A stretch of 64,000 nt of DNA from Platanthera guangdongensis (Eukaryota; Streptophyta; Magnoliopsida; Asparagales; Orchidaceae). The notes beneath the pieces are model-generated. The model made no database searches, was not told the origin of the DNA, and saw only the letters and a program-made list of their open reading frames with translations. The stretch lies in NCBI GenBank assembly GCA_039583875.1, contig CM077158.1:119223900-119287899 (forward strand), in the 5' to 3' direction. Below are positions 48,201-58,572 of the stretch, one piece after another. Every line of letters begins with the position of its first letter. The stretch's first letter is position 1. Position numbers and translations under genes: made by a program.

Positions 48201-48472
48201 CACTTTTTCTGTATGTGTCCCTATGTATTTCTAATAAATTGAAACATTAAATACAATTTCTGCGACAAAAATGAAATAATATGAAAATATATCTTATAGT
48301 TTAAATCAATCTCCAACACGAATCTTAAAGAGCATCCAAGGGTGGCTGGGTCGTCTTCTAGTTCCAGCAGATGGCCAGGATCATCCCGTCCTGGATCCAC
48401 TTCCCGACCAAATTCCCGGCCATCCGGCCACCTCCCTGGCCGGCCACCGCCACCACCCCTCCATTGAGGTGG
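42210..48472 (-). repeat. 3.1 kb tandem duplication inside the solo LTR
   Basis: Copy 1 about 42210-45335 and copy 2 about 45336-48472, offset 3126 bp. Each starts ACTATTCTAGCAGTTAATTT and ends in GAGGTGG after CCGGCCACCGCCACCAC. The sampled first 130 bases agree in roughly nine bases out of ten or better, with small indels. The breakpoint shows the short shared motif GGTGG. Confidence 0.93.
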
Positions 48473-49379
48473 TGGCTATTGCCAGGTGGCGGCACAACCG
48501 CCGGAGGGGCAGATTCTGGAGATCCCGATGAGTTCAAACTTGTGGAAAAACTACGAGAAAGCTTCACCCGATTGGGCTCAATTGAGATCGAATCTTGGCC
48601 CTAACTGTTCCTATGATCTACCCACAGTGAGAGAGGAAGGGGAGGACCTTGCTCGCGGCATGGAGACGCGTCGATCACCGGGATGCCATTGGGGTTGGAG
48701 GAGTCGCCGGAGTTCTGCAACTACACTGTTAAGTTGCTAAGTATCGTCGGGGCAAGGGTGAAAACGAATTCTTGGAATCCTGTGATGCTTTTAAAATGAT
48801 AAAATGGGGGAGGGGAGGGTTCTAGCTGCTGGTGGCCATTAATGACCCATTAATACAAATTTCAGCCATGGTATGGGGGTGGGGGTGTGAATCTGTGCAT
48901 AATCAGGCTGGAAAATGGCTGGGAATGCCTACTCTCCCCTAAAGAAACTGAATCCAGCCCTTAATGGGGAGAGTTAAGTGGTTCAAGCTTCAAAGCCATT
49001 AATGGCCTTGAAGCTTGAATTCGGCCATGGCTTGGGGGCTCCTCCATTAGTGGCTGGCTGGCTTCATTGGGAATTTATTCCATAGGACATAATGAAAATA
49101 ATGGAGAGCTTGGGGAAGGGGAAGAGTGTGCCCCAAAGTCTTCCCCCTTTACTCCCCTCTCTTTCTCTCTCCTCCATTAAAGGGACTTTGGAGTTTTCTC
49201 TCTCCTAGTCATCAAGGTTGACCTTGCTGACCACTCCAGCCTATTGGCAGCCCTCTTACTCATATTTTTCACGGAAATAAGGTTAGCCCAAGTGGAAAGA
49301 GGGCTTGAGCTTAGATTAGGCCATTGAGCTAAGTTTGACTTGACCTATCCTTGAGTTGACTTTCGTCAAATTGAACTTT

Positions 49380-49990
49380 TGTGTCACCATAAATGGGTCC
49401 TTAGTGACCTATTGGCCTCCCCTAGGGTCTAGGCAGGGATTGGTACGGTTGACTTGGCACCGTGAAGGTCACTTATCCCCGATTAAGGGTACTTTGACCA
49501 AGTTAGTGCTAGAGTTGACTTAGGTAAACTCAGGCTCTAGAGTTGACCCCAATGGATCTTGGGTGACCCATTGACCTCCCCTAAGATCTAGGAAGGGTTG
49601 GGTAGAATTATCTTGGCACTTTGGAGGTCACCTGCCCTTAGGAAAGGTACTTTGACCAAATTAGGGCCAGTGTTGACTTTGGTCAACATAGACTCTTGGG
49701 TTGACCCCAATGCATCCTTGGTGACCCATTGAACAAACTTTAGGGTTAAGAAGGCATGTGTGGGGTCCACTTGGCTAAAGAAGGGTCAAATGACCCTAAG
49801 TAGGCTAGTTTGACCCATTTAGTGTTAGGGTGGGCTTAGGCCAACTTGGCCACTTTGACTGCCACCAATAGGTCCTTAGTGACCCTATGGACCACCCAAG
49901 GGTTTAGGAGTGTTGTGGTGGGATCATGGAGTCATGTTGAAGCCCTAAGGTCATCCTAAACTAGTGTTTAGAATTCTACTATTTGCAGAC
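49380..49990 (-). repeat. about four tandem units of about 160 bp in the solo LTR
   Basis: GGTCCTTAGTGACC-like blocks recur at about 49396, 49555, 49711 and 49871, with shared ACTTTGACCAA and GTTGACTT segments. Non-coding. Confidence 0.75.
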
Positions 49991-50111
49991 CATGATGGCC
50001 TTCACCTTCCTACCTAAGTTCACCTAGTCTACTTGCACTTCTTACGGTTTTGTCATCACCTAGTCATGACAAAACCACTCTTAGGGGTCTAGCTGGAAAT
50101 GGGATGTTACA

Positions 50112-50398
50112 TGGAGTTATGATGTAGCCTACTGGCAACACCATGTAGTACTTTGATGTTAATACATGATCTTTTGATGACCAGTTATTGTATTGTGTTG
50201 GACTTTTATACAATGATTGTGGATCTTGGACTTGATTTTCTTTTATTGATGGGTTGGTAGTATGTTATTGATAATCGCTGGTAGGATATGCGTCTTGTGG
50301 TATAGGTTAACATGTGTGCTGACATTGCCACAAGGCGGCAGTTCTAGGCATACGACTCCCCCCGACCATATCTTGTGTTCTAGGAGGGGGGTCTTACA
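50112..50398 (+). repeat. plus-strand gypsy LTR, segment 2 (LTR end)
   Basis: Continues from 41623 and ends GGGGGGTCTTACA, the same end as the minus-strand solo LTR at 41624 in mirror image. It adjoins Sirevirus gag sequence at 50399. Confidence 0.62.
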
Positions 50399-50736
50399 TT
50401 GGGTCTGAGGCTTCCATGAATAACCTTACCTTTTCTTTCTTAATCCCAAAGTTTTCTTTCCTGTCAATAGGAAGCTTGATGGAGCTCAACTCCTTGTGTT
50501 TCTCACCTTAACACATGGAGATATACTAAATCTACTCTTTTAGATCTATTCAGACTATTAAGTCCTCTTTGAACAACCTCCATCTAATACCACTTGAAAG
50601 TATTTGTTCAAGAATAACTACACAGCTAGAGGGGGGGAGGGTTTTGAATAGGTTTTGAAATCTCTTAAGCAATTTTTTAATGTGGTTGAGTTATGAGTTA
50701 GAATATAATGTTAGCTTTCAAGAAGCACAACAACAC
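50399..50736 (-). mobile_element. Sirevirus fragment D: gag start, primer site, LTR end
   Basis: 50399-50580 aligns with the gag start of element II (MEASDP block and AAAGTTTTCTTTCC segment). A decayed primer binding site (plus strand ATCTAATACCACT) precedes an LTR terminus TGAAAG at 50595. The LTR piece contains the G run at about 50631 and is cut at 50736 by LTR F. Confidence 0.8.
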
Positions 50737-52315
50737 TGTTGGGTACATTGGGAATTATGTACTTAATTTGGAGAAGCCCCTTGTCAACTCAATGATATAT
50801 TCTAAGTTGTATTTGATGTATATTAAGTTTACATGTGCAGGACTTAAAGTGAAGAAATTTTTCTAAGCACAAATGTGTCAACACAGTTCAATTATGTTGA
50901 CACTTCTGCAGAAGCTGTGCCGAGAGAAGTCAGTTGTCTCGACACCTTGAAGACTAAGTCACCATACTTGACAAATTAAAGAGAAAAATTATGTTGAGTA
51001 AAATTATGACGATATAAACCAACTGTCTCGACGCAATACATGTTAAGTATTGTTGTCAACACATCAAACAGATTGTGTCGAGACAATCTCACAGTCTCGA
51101 CACAAGGCATAATCAAAAGATGTCAACACAGTAGATAGATTGTGTCGAGACAATCTCACTGTCTCGACACAAGGCAGAATCAGAAGGTGTCAAAATAGCA
51201 AACAGAGTGTGTCGAGACAATCTAACTATATCGACACAAGGCAGTATTAAGAGATGTTGATATTGAAAATTGGTATGTTGAGACAAGTCAACTGTCTCAA
51301 CATATTCAGCTTCTGATGAACATTATTCCAAGTTAGAATATGTCAAGACTACTAAGACATCTCAACATGTATTGAGCCATAAGGAACATCCGGATGATTA
51401 TGTTTCAGAATATGTTGAGTCGACACCAATCAAGTCAAGACATGTCAGAGCAGTCATATCAACTACGGCAGACTCATACTTCAACAGAAATAGGTCAAGG
51501 AAGATTTTGATGTATGTTGCTGACGTCATCAAATTGAATCCAGCCATCTCCAAAGCCTATAAGTAGGCAGTGTTGCCTTCACAAAAAAGTCATATACGAG
51601 AGGGGAAAATCATAAAGAAGAGCCGATAGATCAAATCAAGTAATCAGAATTTCTTGTTCTAATTTCTTCCAAGTCCTAATCAGGCGACATATTCGAGAAA
51701 GAAGAAGAATTCGAAGGACTTCAAGAAGATCCTCAGATCCTTTTTAATAGGTTGATCTGAAGGTCTAGTTGTATCTGATCCACAATATCTTCAAGGTATT
51801 CATGCCAATCAACATCAAGAAGATTGCTTTTTTAGAGAAGGAACTTTTCAGTCTGTTGATCTTTCAAGAAGAAATCCAATTGCAGCTGATTTGAAGAATC
51901 TGTGTGAACAGATATATCAGATTATAGGTTTTCGATTTTCTGAAGTTGATTTTATCCCTTTATATTATAAGAACTCCTAGAGATTTGAGTGGGTAGGAGA
52001 ATATTTTCTTTGAGATTGTAAGCCTAAATTATAAATGATGAGGTAGTGTTCTGAGGGACCTGAGGTAGGTGATTTGGGTAAATCACTGAGTTGTAGGCCT
52101 ATTTTAACACATTGCTAGTGAGGAAGAAGAGGGGAAAGTGGATGTACCCTAGATAGTGGAACCACTATAAATTCTGTGTGTGCTGTGAATTCTTCTTCAC
52201 TTGTGTTGTATGTGCCGTAATCTGGGATTATGTTAATCTCATTTAATAAGGGACAAAGAATTGCAAAGCAATTCTTATAGGTCATCTATTCACCCACCCA
52301 GGTGACTATCTACCC
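50737..52315 (+). repeat. plus-strand Sirevirus LTR F
   Basis: Starts TGTTGGGTACATTGG. It runs through a palindrome region (50870-51430), a TATA-like CTATAAGTAGG (51557) and remnants of the hairpin array (about 51970-52100), to the CTATTCACCCACCCAGGTGA tract. The usual TTTCA end is missing: the sequence passes directly into integrase of element E at about 52316. A solo or truncated LTR in opposite orientation to D and E. Confidence 0.82.
50870..51430 (+). repeat. split-palindrome array of LTR F
   Basis: Three units of about 60 bp at about 51065-51245 each hold GTGTCGAGACAATC followed by TCTCGACACAAGGCA. The arms TGTGTCGAGAC and GTCTCGACACA are perfect 11-base complements around a 9-base spacer. 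Other half sites are scattered before and after. Same TCGA core as the palindromes of elements I, II and E. Confidence 0.85.
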
Positions 52316-53574
52316 AGAGTTTTTCTATTAAATAGCCTATATGCCTTACAATGGCTTTTATACCCTACAAAAATACCTTCAAAACAATTTTCACTAAATT
52401 TTATAGTGTGATACTTGTCATTGTTAAGGATGAAGAACTTACAGCCAAAGATTCTAAAATATGCAACAGTCGGTTTCCTGCCCTTTAGAAGTTCGTAAGG
52501 TGTCTTATTGTGGTTCTTGTTTATGAGTGCTTGATTTTGCATGTGGCATGTATTGTTTACGGCTTCAGCTCAGAAGTATTCCGGTAGTGAGGCATCACTC
52601 AACATAGTTTCGAAGGCCTCTATGAGTGTTCTATTCCTTCTCTCAGCTACTCCGTTCTATTGAGCAGTACGAGGAGACAAAAACTCATGAAAGATACCTA
52701 AGCTTTCACAAAATTCTGTCATGGCCCCAGACTTGAACTCTGTTCCATTGTCACTTCTAATTTTTACCACTGAACAGTTGTATTCATTCTAGAATTGCGT
52801 GACAAAATTAGTAAAGATGTCAAGGGTATCTGACTTGTGTTTTATAAAGAATACCCATGGAAAGCGCGAGTAATCATCGACAATAACCAATGTATAATCC
52901 TTACCTCCCAAACTTCTAACTTGCAGTGGACCGAACAAGTCCATATGAAGTAGATGTAAACATCGATTAAAATCTTTACCAATAATGCTTTTAAAGGTAG
53001 CCCTTATTTACTTTCCTTTTACACATTCGTTACAAGGACTATCTTTAGCCTACAATACATTTGGGGCATCACTTACTAAACTCAGAGAAAATAATTTATT
53101 AATAGTTTTGAAATTAATATGTTCTAGTCTCTTGTGTCATTGATCACCAAGTGACGCACTATCTTTAACCATAAAACGCACTGGTGTATAAGGGTCTATA
53201 CAAATAAAATTCAAACAAAATATATTTCTACTTCGAGTGCCCGATAGAACCATTTCCATATTGTCAACTGATTTTATCAAACAATTTTCTGCATGAAATT
53301 CAACAACTTATCCTTTATTGCAGACTTGGCTTATGCTTATGAGATTTTGTTCCAATCCTTCAACATAAGCCACATCCGAGAAGGATACACTACCGTTAGA
53401 GATCATACCATAGCCTTTAGTAATTCCTCGGTCTGAACCTTCAAAGATGACCTTTGGCACGTTCAAGACTGGAGAATAGTTTTGAAGAAGACTTCTTGTC
53501 TCGGCCATGTGCCGAGAGCATCCACTGTCCAAATACCAGATAGGAGTTTTGGTGGCCTTTGGACATACCTGCAA
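52316..53574 (-). pseudogene. copia protease and integrase, 3'-truncated (element E)
   Basis: Protease WYLDSGCSRHMAE (about 53545-53505). Integrase zinc region HKRLEHIN and CNECVKGK, catalytic LHMDLFGP, RSDNGTEF (about 52760) and NGVAERRNRT, then KTPYELLKGRKPTVAYFRIFGCK. The reading stops in the C-terminal part of integrase (YRLFNRKTL) at the junction with LTR F. Stops occur, for example TAG or TAA codons near 53305, 53150, 52800 and 52660. RT and RNase H are absent. Catalytic D, D and E are all visible, but the gene is broken. Confidence 0.9.
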
Positions 53575-55886
53575 TTACAAATCAATTTGCCTTAGGAACC
53601 CAAACATGTTTGGCTCCTTGGTCTCTTGTTAGAACACTCCCCCTACAAGTATTAGCATTATGAGTGGTTTTTCTCATATTACCAACTTGAGGAGTTGCAA
53701 AATTCCAGGAATTAAACCAGCAGTCAATGGCAAAGTGACCAATTTTGCAACAGAACCAACAGTCAAACCTGTTGTATCTTTGCTAGAAAATCTCCTGCTT
53801 GATATTTTGGGATGGTGGTCTAGCAGGGACAACATTCTTAGAGGAAGTAGCTTCATTGTGATGGCAATCACATGATTTCTTCTCCTTGAGAGGATTTTCT
53901 ACAATAGGCTTTACCTTTGGTGCCTTCTTTATGTTATTACCATGATTATTAGGGTCATAGCTCTGAAGAGTAATTTCTTTATAGGGAGCCTTAAATACTC
54001 TCTCACCAAAGTTATGGGGATGAGCCCATCCTTAGTAACGAGTCTTCGGCTCTATATAAGTAGGCCTAGCAAAGTGACCATAGGACGAGTCAAGATCAAA
54101 CTCGTTTGTTTGAAATATGACCTTCTTGAAAGAAGTCTGATCTTGAGGGGCTTTCCCCTTCTCTTTGGACAAAGCATTCTTGGCCGCCTTATTATTTCTC
54201 TGAGCCTTATTCCTCCTAGAAGATTTACTAGGAGCTTCAACATGGGTTAGCCCAGCACCCTTGGCCTTAGCTAAGAATTCAGCAACGAAAGGAAGGATAG
54301 TCTTTGGCTTCGAGAAACTTTCAACAAGTTTCTTTTTTGTTTCAAGTTGTTCTTCCAGTTCTTTAATCATCTTCTCCTTAAGGTCTAGGTGCTCGAGGGC
54401 CTTGTTATATTCTTCAATAGTAGCATTGAAGTTCTATCTGAGTGAGTCGGTCTTAGCGAGTTCCTCTCTCAAAGTTCTCTCTTCAACATTGAGATACTTC
54501 ATCTCTTTGACTTGAGTTTTCACGACTTTTTGACATTTGTCATAAGCATTGATCATCTCCTTATTATGGGTCATGAGTTCATACTCATCGTTAGAAGAGC
54601 TGTCCTCATGATCATGTTCAAAAAGATCAGATTCAGAGAGCGGAGTATGAGAATTTACCTTCCCATTGAACTGGGGTTCTTGTTCATCATCAGTCTGAGC
54701 CATTAGCCCGAAGTAGGTTTCCACTTCTTCACTCGACCTAAATGAGTCAGAGTCGCTATGAGTCTTGCCCTTCTTAGCTATTAGGCTCTTTTATGTTCTC
54801 TTCTTATTGTAAGAAGATTTTTTTCTTCTCTTCTTCCACCCTCCTTCTTCTTGTGGGGGCAGTCAACAATAACGTGACCTTGCTTATTGCAGCAATAATA
54901 AATGATGTCGGTAGAAATATGTTTGTTCTGTTTAGTAGTATACCTGTCATGACTGCTTGTGCCTTTTCTATATCGATCACCATCACGACGTGATCTTCTG
55001 TACAAGGCATCCTTGCATTTCTATTGCTTCTTCTTGTTCAAGAATTTCTTGAAATATCTTGATAGTAGTGAGAACTCTCCTTCAGATAGTTCTGAGCCTA
55101 AAGTACTTGGCTCCCAGGTTTCTTCTTCACTTACTTCATGTGCTGGGGCAGGAGAGGCATCCTTGGACTTCTTTGAGGTGTCTACCTTGAGAGCTACAGA
55201 CTTCTCCATGGATGAAGACTTGTTATTTTCTTCTTCAGCTTTTCTTAAATTAATTTGTAGCTCATATGACATAAGCTTTTCGAAGAGATTTTGCGGGTCC
55301 GTCTCTGCTAGCTTTCCAAATTCCCGAATGGCACAAACCTTGTTATCCCATTCCATATTTAGGGATCTCAAGAACTTATCATTCAGTTAACCGTTGGTAA
55401 AGACTCGGCCATAGACTCTTAGGCCGTTAACTATCTTGAAGAAGTTTTAAAACGTATCTGAAATTGTATCCTTGTGTCCTTGTCGGAAGGATTCATATTT
55501 TTGATTTAGAAGGGATCTTCTGTCAGCCCTAACTTCTTATGTTCCTTCCATCAAAGTGACGAGAGACTGCCACATTTCCTTAGCGGACTGGCAGTGGATC
55601 AGGTTCTGCAGAATCGAGTCATTAACTACCCTTGCTATAATATTTTTGCCTTCTTGTCTAAAGAGACAAGTGCAATCTCATCTTTGTCCAGATCCATCAA
55701 CTTCTTAGGAACTTTCTTTGTTGGATCTATAGTGGAGACGGTCTTAGGAACGTAAGGACCTTCTTCAAGAATCATGAAGATCCTTGGATCCAAAGCTTCC
55801 TTGAAAAATCTAATCCTCTCTTTCCACATGGGAAAGTTATTCTTTGCACACAAGGGAAGCTTAGCAAAATCTTTGGCCTTGTCCAT
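53575..55886 (-). pseudogene. copia gag (element E)
   Basis: Start MDKAKDFAKLP at 55886, then NFPMWKERIRFFKEALDPRIF, the same layout as element II gag. NKVCAIREFGKLAETDPQNLFEKLMSYELQ is capsid-type. The zinc knuckle YYCCNKQGHVIVDC (about 54890) has lost its first Cys (Tyr in place). A charged helical region with EELRE and LEHLDLK-type blocks lies at about 54370-54720. Stops at about 55635, 55440, 55020 and 54780. Confidence 0.85.
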
Positions 55887-55957
55887 GCTTGAATAACTCA
55901 GAAGACAACTTAGCTCAGATCTGATCAAGGTGATAACCATTTAATGATCAACCTCGC

Positions 55958-55969
55958 ACTGATACCAAT
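55958..55969 (-). promoter_or_regulatory. primer binding site of element E
   Basis: Plus-strand ACTGATACCAAT; the minus strand ATTGGTATCAGT matches the initiator tRNA complement except the last bases. Confidence 0.85.
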
Positions 55970-56180
55970 TGAAAGTGTTCTGTTGTCTACCTAAATCACC
56001 TAGAGGGGATGAATAGGTGAGTTGCGCGTCTTTTTACGGAATAAAAATTAGCAATCTATGAATAGAAAATAATCAAGCAATCACAGAGGACACAAAGATT
56101 TATAGTTGTTTCCCAACCTTGGGTACATCCACTTTCCACTCACCGATCTAGCAAAGCACTAGACTCGGCTACTCCACTAT

Positions 56181-56319
56181 CTCGGATTGAAACAAATCCT
56201 ACACCTCGAAACAAAGTTCCTACAACTCGATCCACAACATGGATCTACACTCGGAAGATGAAAACTTCCTAGAACTCGGAGAACAAAGCTCCTACACTCG
56301 GAGAGTAATCTCCTACAAG
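56181..56319 (-). other. tandem hairpin array, element E
   Basis: Six inverted repeats with stem pairs GATT/AATC, GAA/TTC, ATCC/GGAT, GAAG/CTTC, GAG/CTC and GAGA/TCTC, separated on the plus strand by CTACAACTCG or CTACACTCG. The linker is CGAG instead of the TGAG of I and II. Confidence 0.82.
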
Positions 56320-56674
56320 AATAAATTGAGAATATGAAATAGAAAGAGCAATATTTCTCGGATTTGGAAATTTCGGCCAAGGTCTTCCTCTTGAACTTTG
56401 TGGCTTTATCAGAAATTATCTAAGAAGATACTCGGCTAGATCCTGATCTGAAACTTCTTGACTCACACGATCTGAGAGATGATGAAGAGTTGAATAACAA
56501 TCTCGATCTGCAAGTCAAATGATATGAATCGTATTGAACGAGAGCCTAGGCGATTTGCACGATGTTGAGCGGCGACGACCACCATTTTGGAAAGAGAAAA
56601 TTGGATTCAGAGTACATAGAATATTTCTTTTCAGTGCTTCGTATTGTTGTTAGGGTTAGTCAAAATGACAAGAA

Positions 56675-56684
56675 CTTATATAAG
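56675..56684 (-). promoter_or_regulatory. TATA box of element E LTR
   Basis: CTTATATAAG on either strand, about 100-140 bp downstream (minus strand) of the palindrome array. Confidence 0.65.
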
Positions 56685-56804
56685 ATCTCCCTAACGGTCA
56701 TAATTAGCATTAATGACGTCCACACGGAGCAATTACGTCAAGTCATTTGAAAATCCCATCAGTATAGGACTTCGCGAATTTTTTGGAAAAATTATCTGTC
56801 TTAC

Positions 56805-57380
56805 TCGAGTGAAATAAGAGTTACTTGAGTACTACTTCAGGTTCTCGAGAAGACTATGACAGTCTACTCGAGAAGAAGTCCTTCAGGAAATCCAGAACAA
56901 AATTCATCATCACTCGAGTGGAAAAAGGTTACTCCAGTGTTAGAAGTATTACTCGAGAGGTGGAGATGAACTACTCGAGAAAAAGACTTAGAGAAAATTC
57001 TGGGAGTTTAAAACTGATTACTCGAGTACTGGAACTGGACTACTCGAGAAGTAAGCATATTACTTGAGTACATAGACTTTACTACTCAAGTAGGGTAGAT
57101 TGAACAGGAGAACAGTCCTTCAGTAACGCAAGACAAAGGGCTCATCTACTCGAGTTGTTAACTTGACTACTCGAGTAAAGTACTTAGAATATTTTCTGGG
57201 AGGGAAAATCTATCAACTCGAGAAAGAGAAGAAGTCTACTCGAGTAATGGACTTGGCCACTTGAGAGCTAGGTTCAAATCACTCGAGAGCCATTTCCTTT
57301 ACACATGATACAAACTAGACTTCACGAGTATAACTAAGGGTTCTAATCAAGTACTAAAAATCTACTCGAGTGAAACACTT
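56805..57380 (-). repeat. TACTCGAGTA palindrome array (element E LTR)
   Basis: CTCGAG-centred repeats (ACTCGAGT, ACTCGAGA and variants) every 15-40 bp, occupying the position held by GTGTCGACAC in elements I and II. Confidence 0.9.
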
Positions 57381-57756
57381 ATAAAAATTGAGTTTAAGAA
57401 GATTTTCCTTTCTTCAATGGAATCATCAGCATGTCTTTCACCAACAGTCCAAGAGCTTGAAAAATGAAGTGTATCCCAATAGAGAGGCTACACAAGAGTC
57501 AACACCATGGATCACACAATGAGGGATTACATTGTATGGTCCTGTGTTTGGTGACTCATTGTAGACTGATATTGGTCTACACTTGGCAATTAAGTCGTGC
57601 AAACACATAACTCAAATAATACATCAAATACAACTTAATACATCTTAGTTTAAGGGTGATTTCACCAAATCTAGGTTATTATGGATACAATACCCAACAA
57701 TGTATATTTTCCATCTTTGTTTCCACTCTTAGTTAGTCGAGAGGCTCGTACTTTAG

Positions 57757-58441
57757 TGTACAACCCCGTCTCCGGCGAGCAAGTTCAACAAGGTCCACAC
57801 AGGCGAGCTCAGCGAGCTCGGCAGCAGCAGGCGAGCTCGGCAGCAGCAGGAGCGGGCCAGAGCTCGGCATCCGTCGACCAGAGATCGACGATCGGCGACC
57901 CAGAGCTCGGCATTCGCCGAGCGAGCTGCAACTCGCGGCCCCGCAGTGGAGCTCGGCAGCAGCTGGCGAGCAAAGCACGCCAAAGTGGCCAGGGGTCCCA
58001 GCTCGCCTGAGGATCAGAGGTATTTTTTACTATTCTATCCCTGCTGGCCTGCCCATAGCCCTTCGAAACAGCGGAGTTTCGCTGTTGGCAGGCCCAGCCA
58101 AGGGTTTTCTGGTAATTTCAGGTCAGCTATTTTGGTTATGGGCAGTCCGGGTTTTAAAAACTATAAATAGGACCCAAGGGGTACCCCAGAAGGCAAGTTT
58201 TTTCCCTGAGCTCCTCTCCCCAAATTCTCTAAGTGCTTTCTGAGGGTACCTTAGCTCGGCTTCAGGCTAAGGAGGGGAAGCGCTCTGAGATCTTCCGGGT
58301 TTGTGGTGGGACCTCCCCGCCGAGCCCTTGGGTCTGTTTTCTCCTTGTCCAGTTGTTTTTTCTTGCAGGAGCGAAGTAGGCGCGAGACCACCCCTTTCCC
58401 CAAGGGCGAGCTCCACAGGAAGCCGGGTTCCGGTTTCAACA
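57757..58441 (+). repeat. 5' LTR of element G (start uncertain)
   Basis: Ends TTTCAACA at 58441 just before a primer-site-like TTTTGGTGCGGTGAGC. A TG start at 57757 (TGTACAACCCC) is one choice; 57701 is another. TATAAATA lies at 58162. No second LTR is available for comparison. Confidence 0.5.
58162..58169 (+). promoter_or_regulatory. TATA box of element G LTR
   Basis: TATAAATA in CTATAAATAGGACCC, 410 bp before the first gag ATG. Confidence 0.7.
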
Positions 58442-58532
58442 TTTTGGTGCGGTGAGCGTGGACCGTGGTCAGCACAGAAAAGTTCCCGCGAGTTCAATGA
58501 CGGGACAAGGATCCGACAGGCCGAGCTCGCCG

Positions 58533-58559
58533 CCCCCCCCCCCCCCCCCCCCCCCCCCC
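58533..58559 (+). repeat. 27-base C run in the element G leader
   Basis: A homopolymer 14 bp before the gag ATG at 58573, flanked by GAGCTCGCCG and GCCTCTCGC. Length in assemblies of such runs is unreliable. Confidence 0.8.
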
Positions 58560-58572
58560 GCCTCTCGCAACG

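Larger units (their letters stand above)
41624..50111 (-). repeat. very long minus-strand solo LTR of a gypsy element
   Basis: On the minus strand it starts TGTAACATCCC at 50111 and ends GGGGTCTTACA at 41624. Flanks GGGAG (41619-41623) and TGGAG (50112-50116) look like a 5 bp target duplication with one change, and both sides belong to one plus-strand LTR. 8488 bp, or about 5.4 kb without the internal duplication. No coding region of useful size; short ORFs here are chance. Solo LTR formation by recombination is inferred. Confidence 0.65.
52316..57699 (-). mobile_element. Sirevirus-type copia element E, 5' LTR to integrase
   Basis: Minus strand. 5' LTR 55970-57699, primer binding site 55958-55969, gag, protease and integrase; truncated before RT at about 52316, where it meets LTR F. 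Its LTR palindromes are centred on CTCGAG, so it is a different family from I and II. Confidence 0.88.
55970..57699 (-). repeat. 5' LTR of element E (1730 bp)
   Basis: Plus-strand ends TGAAAGTG and ATACCCAACA. Contains the hairpin array (56181-56319), TATA (about 56675-56684) and palindrome array (56805-57380), in the same order as elements I and II. Confidence 0.92.

Noticed and set aside
41624..50398. DNA transposon with terminal inverted repeats TGTAAGACCCC
   Set aside because: The flanks do not match, and the better reading is a solo LTR in opposite orientation within a related LTR, with a near-perfect 5 bp duplication at 41619 and 50112.
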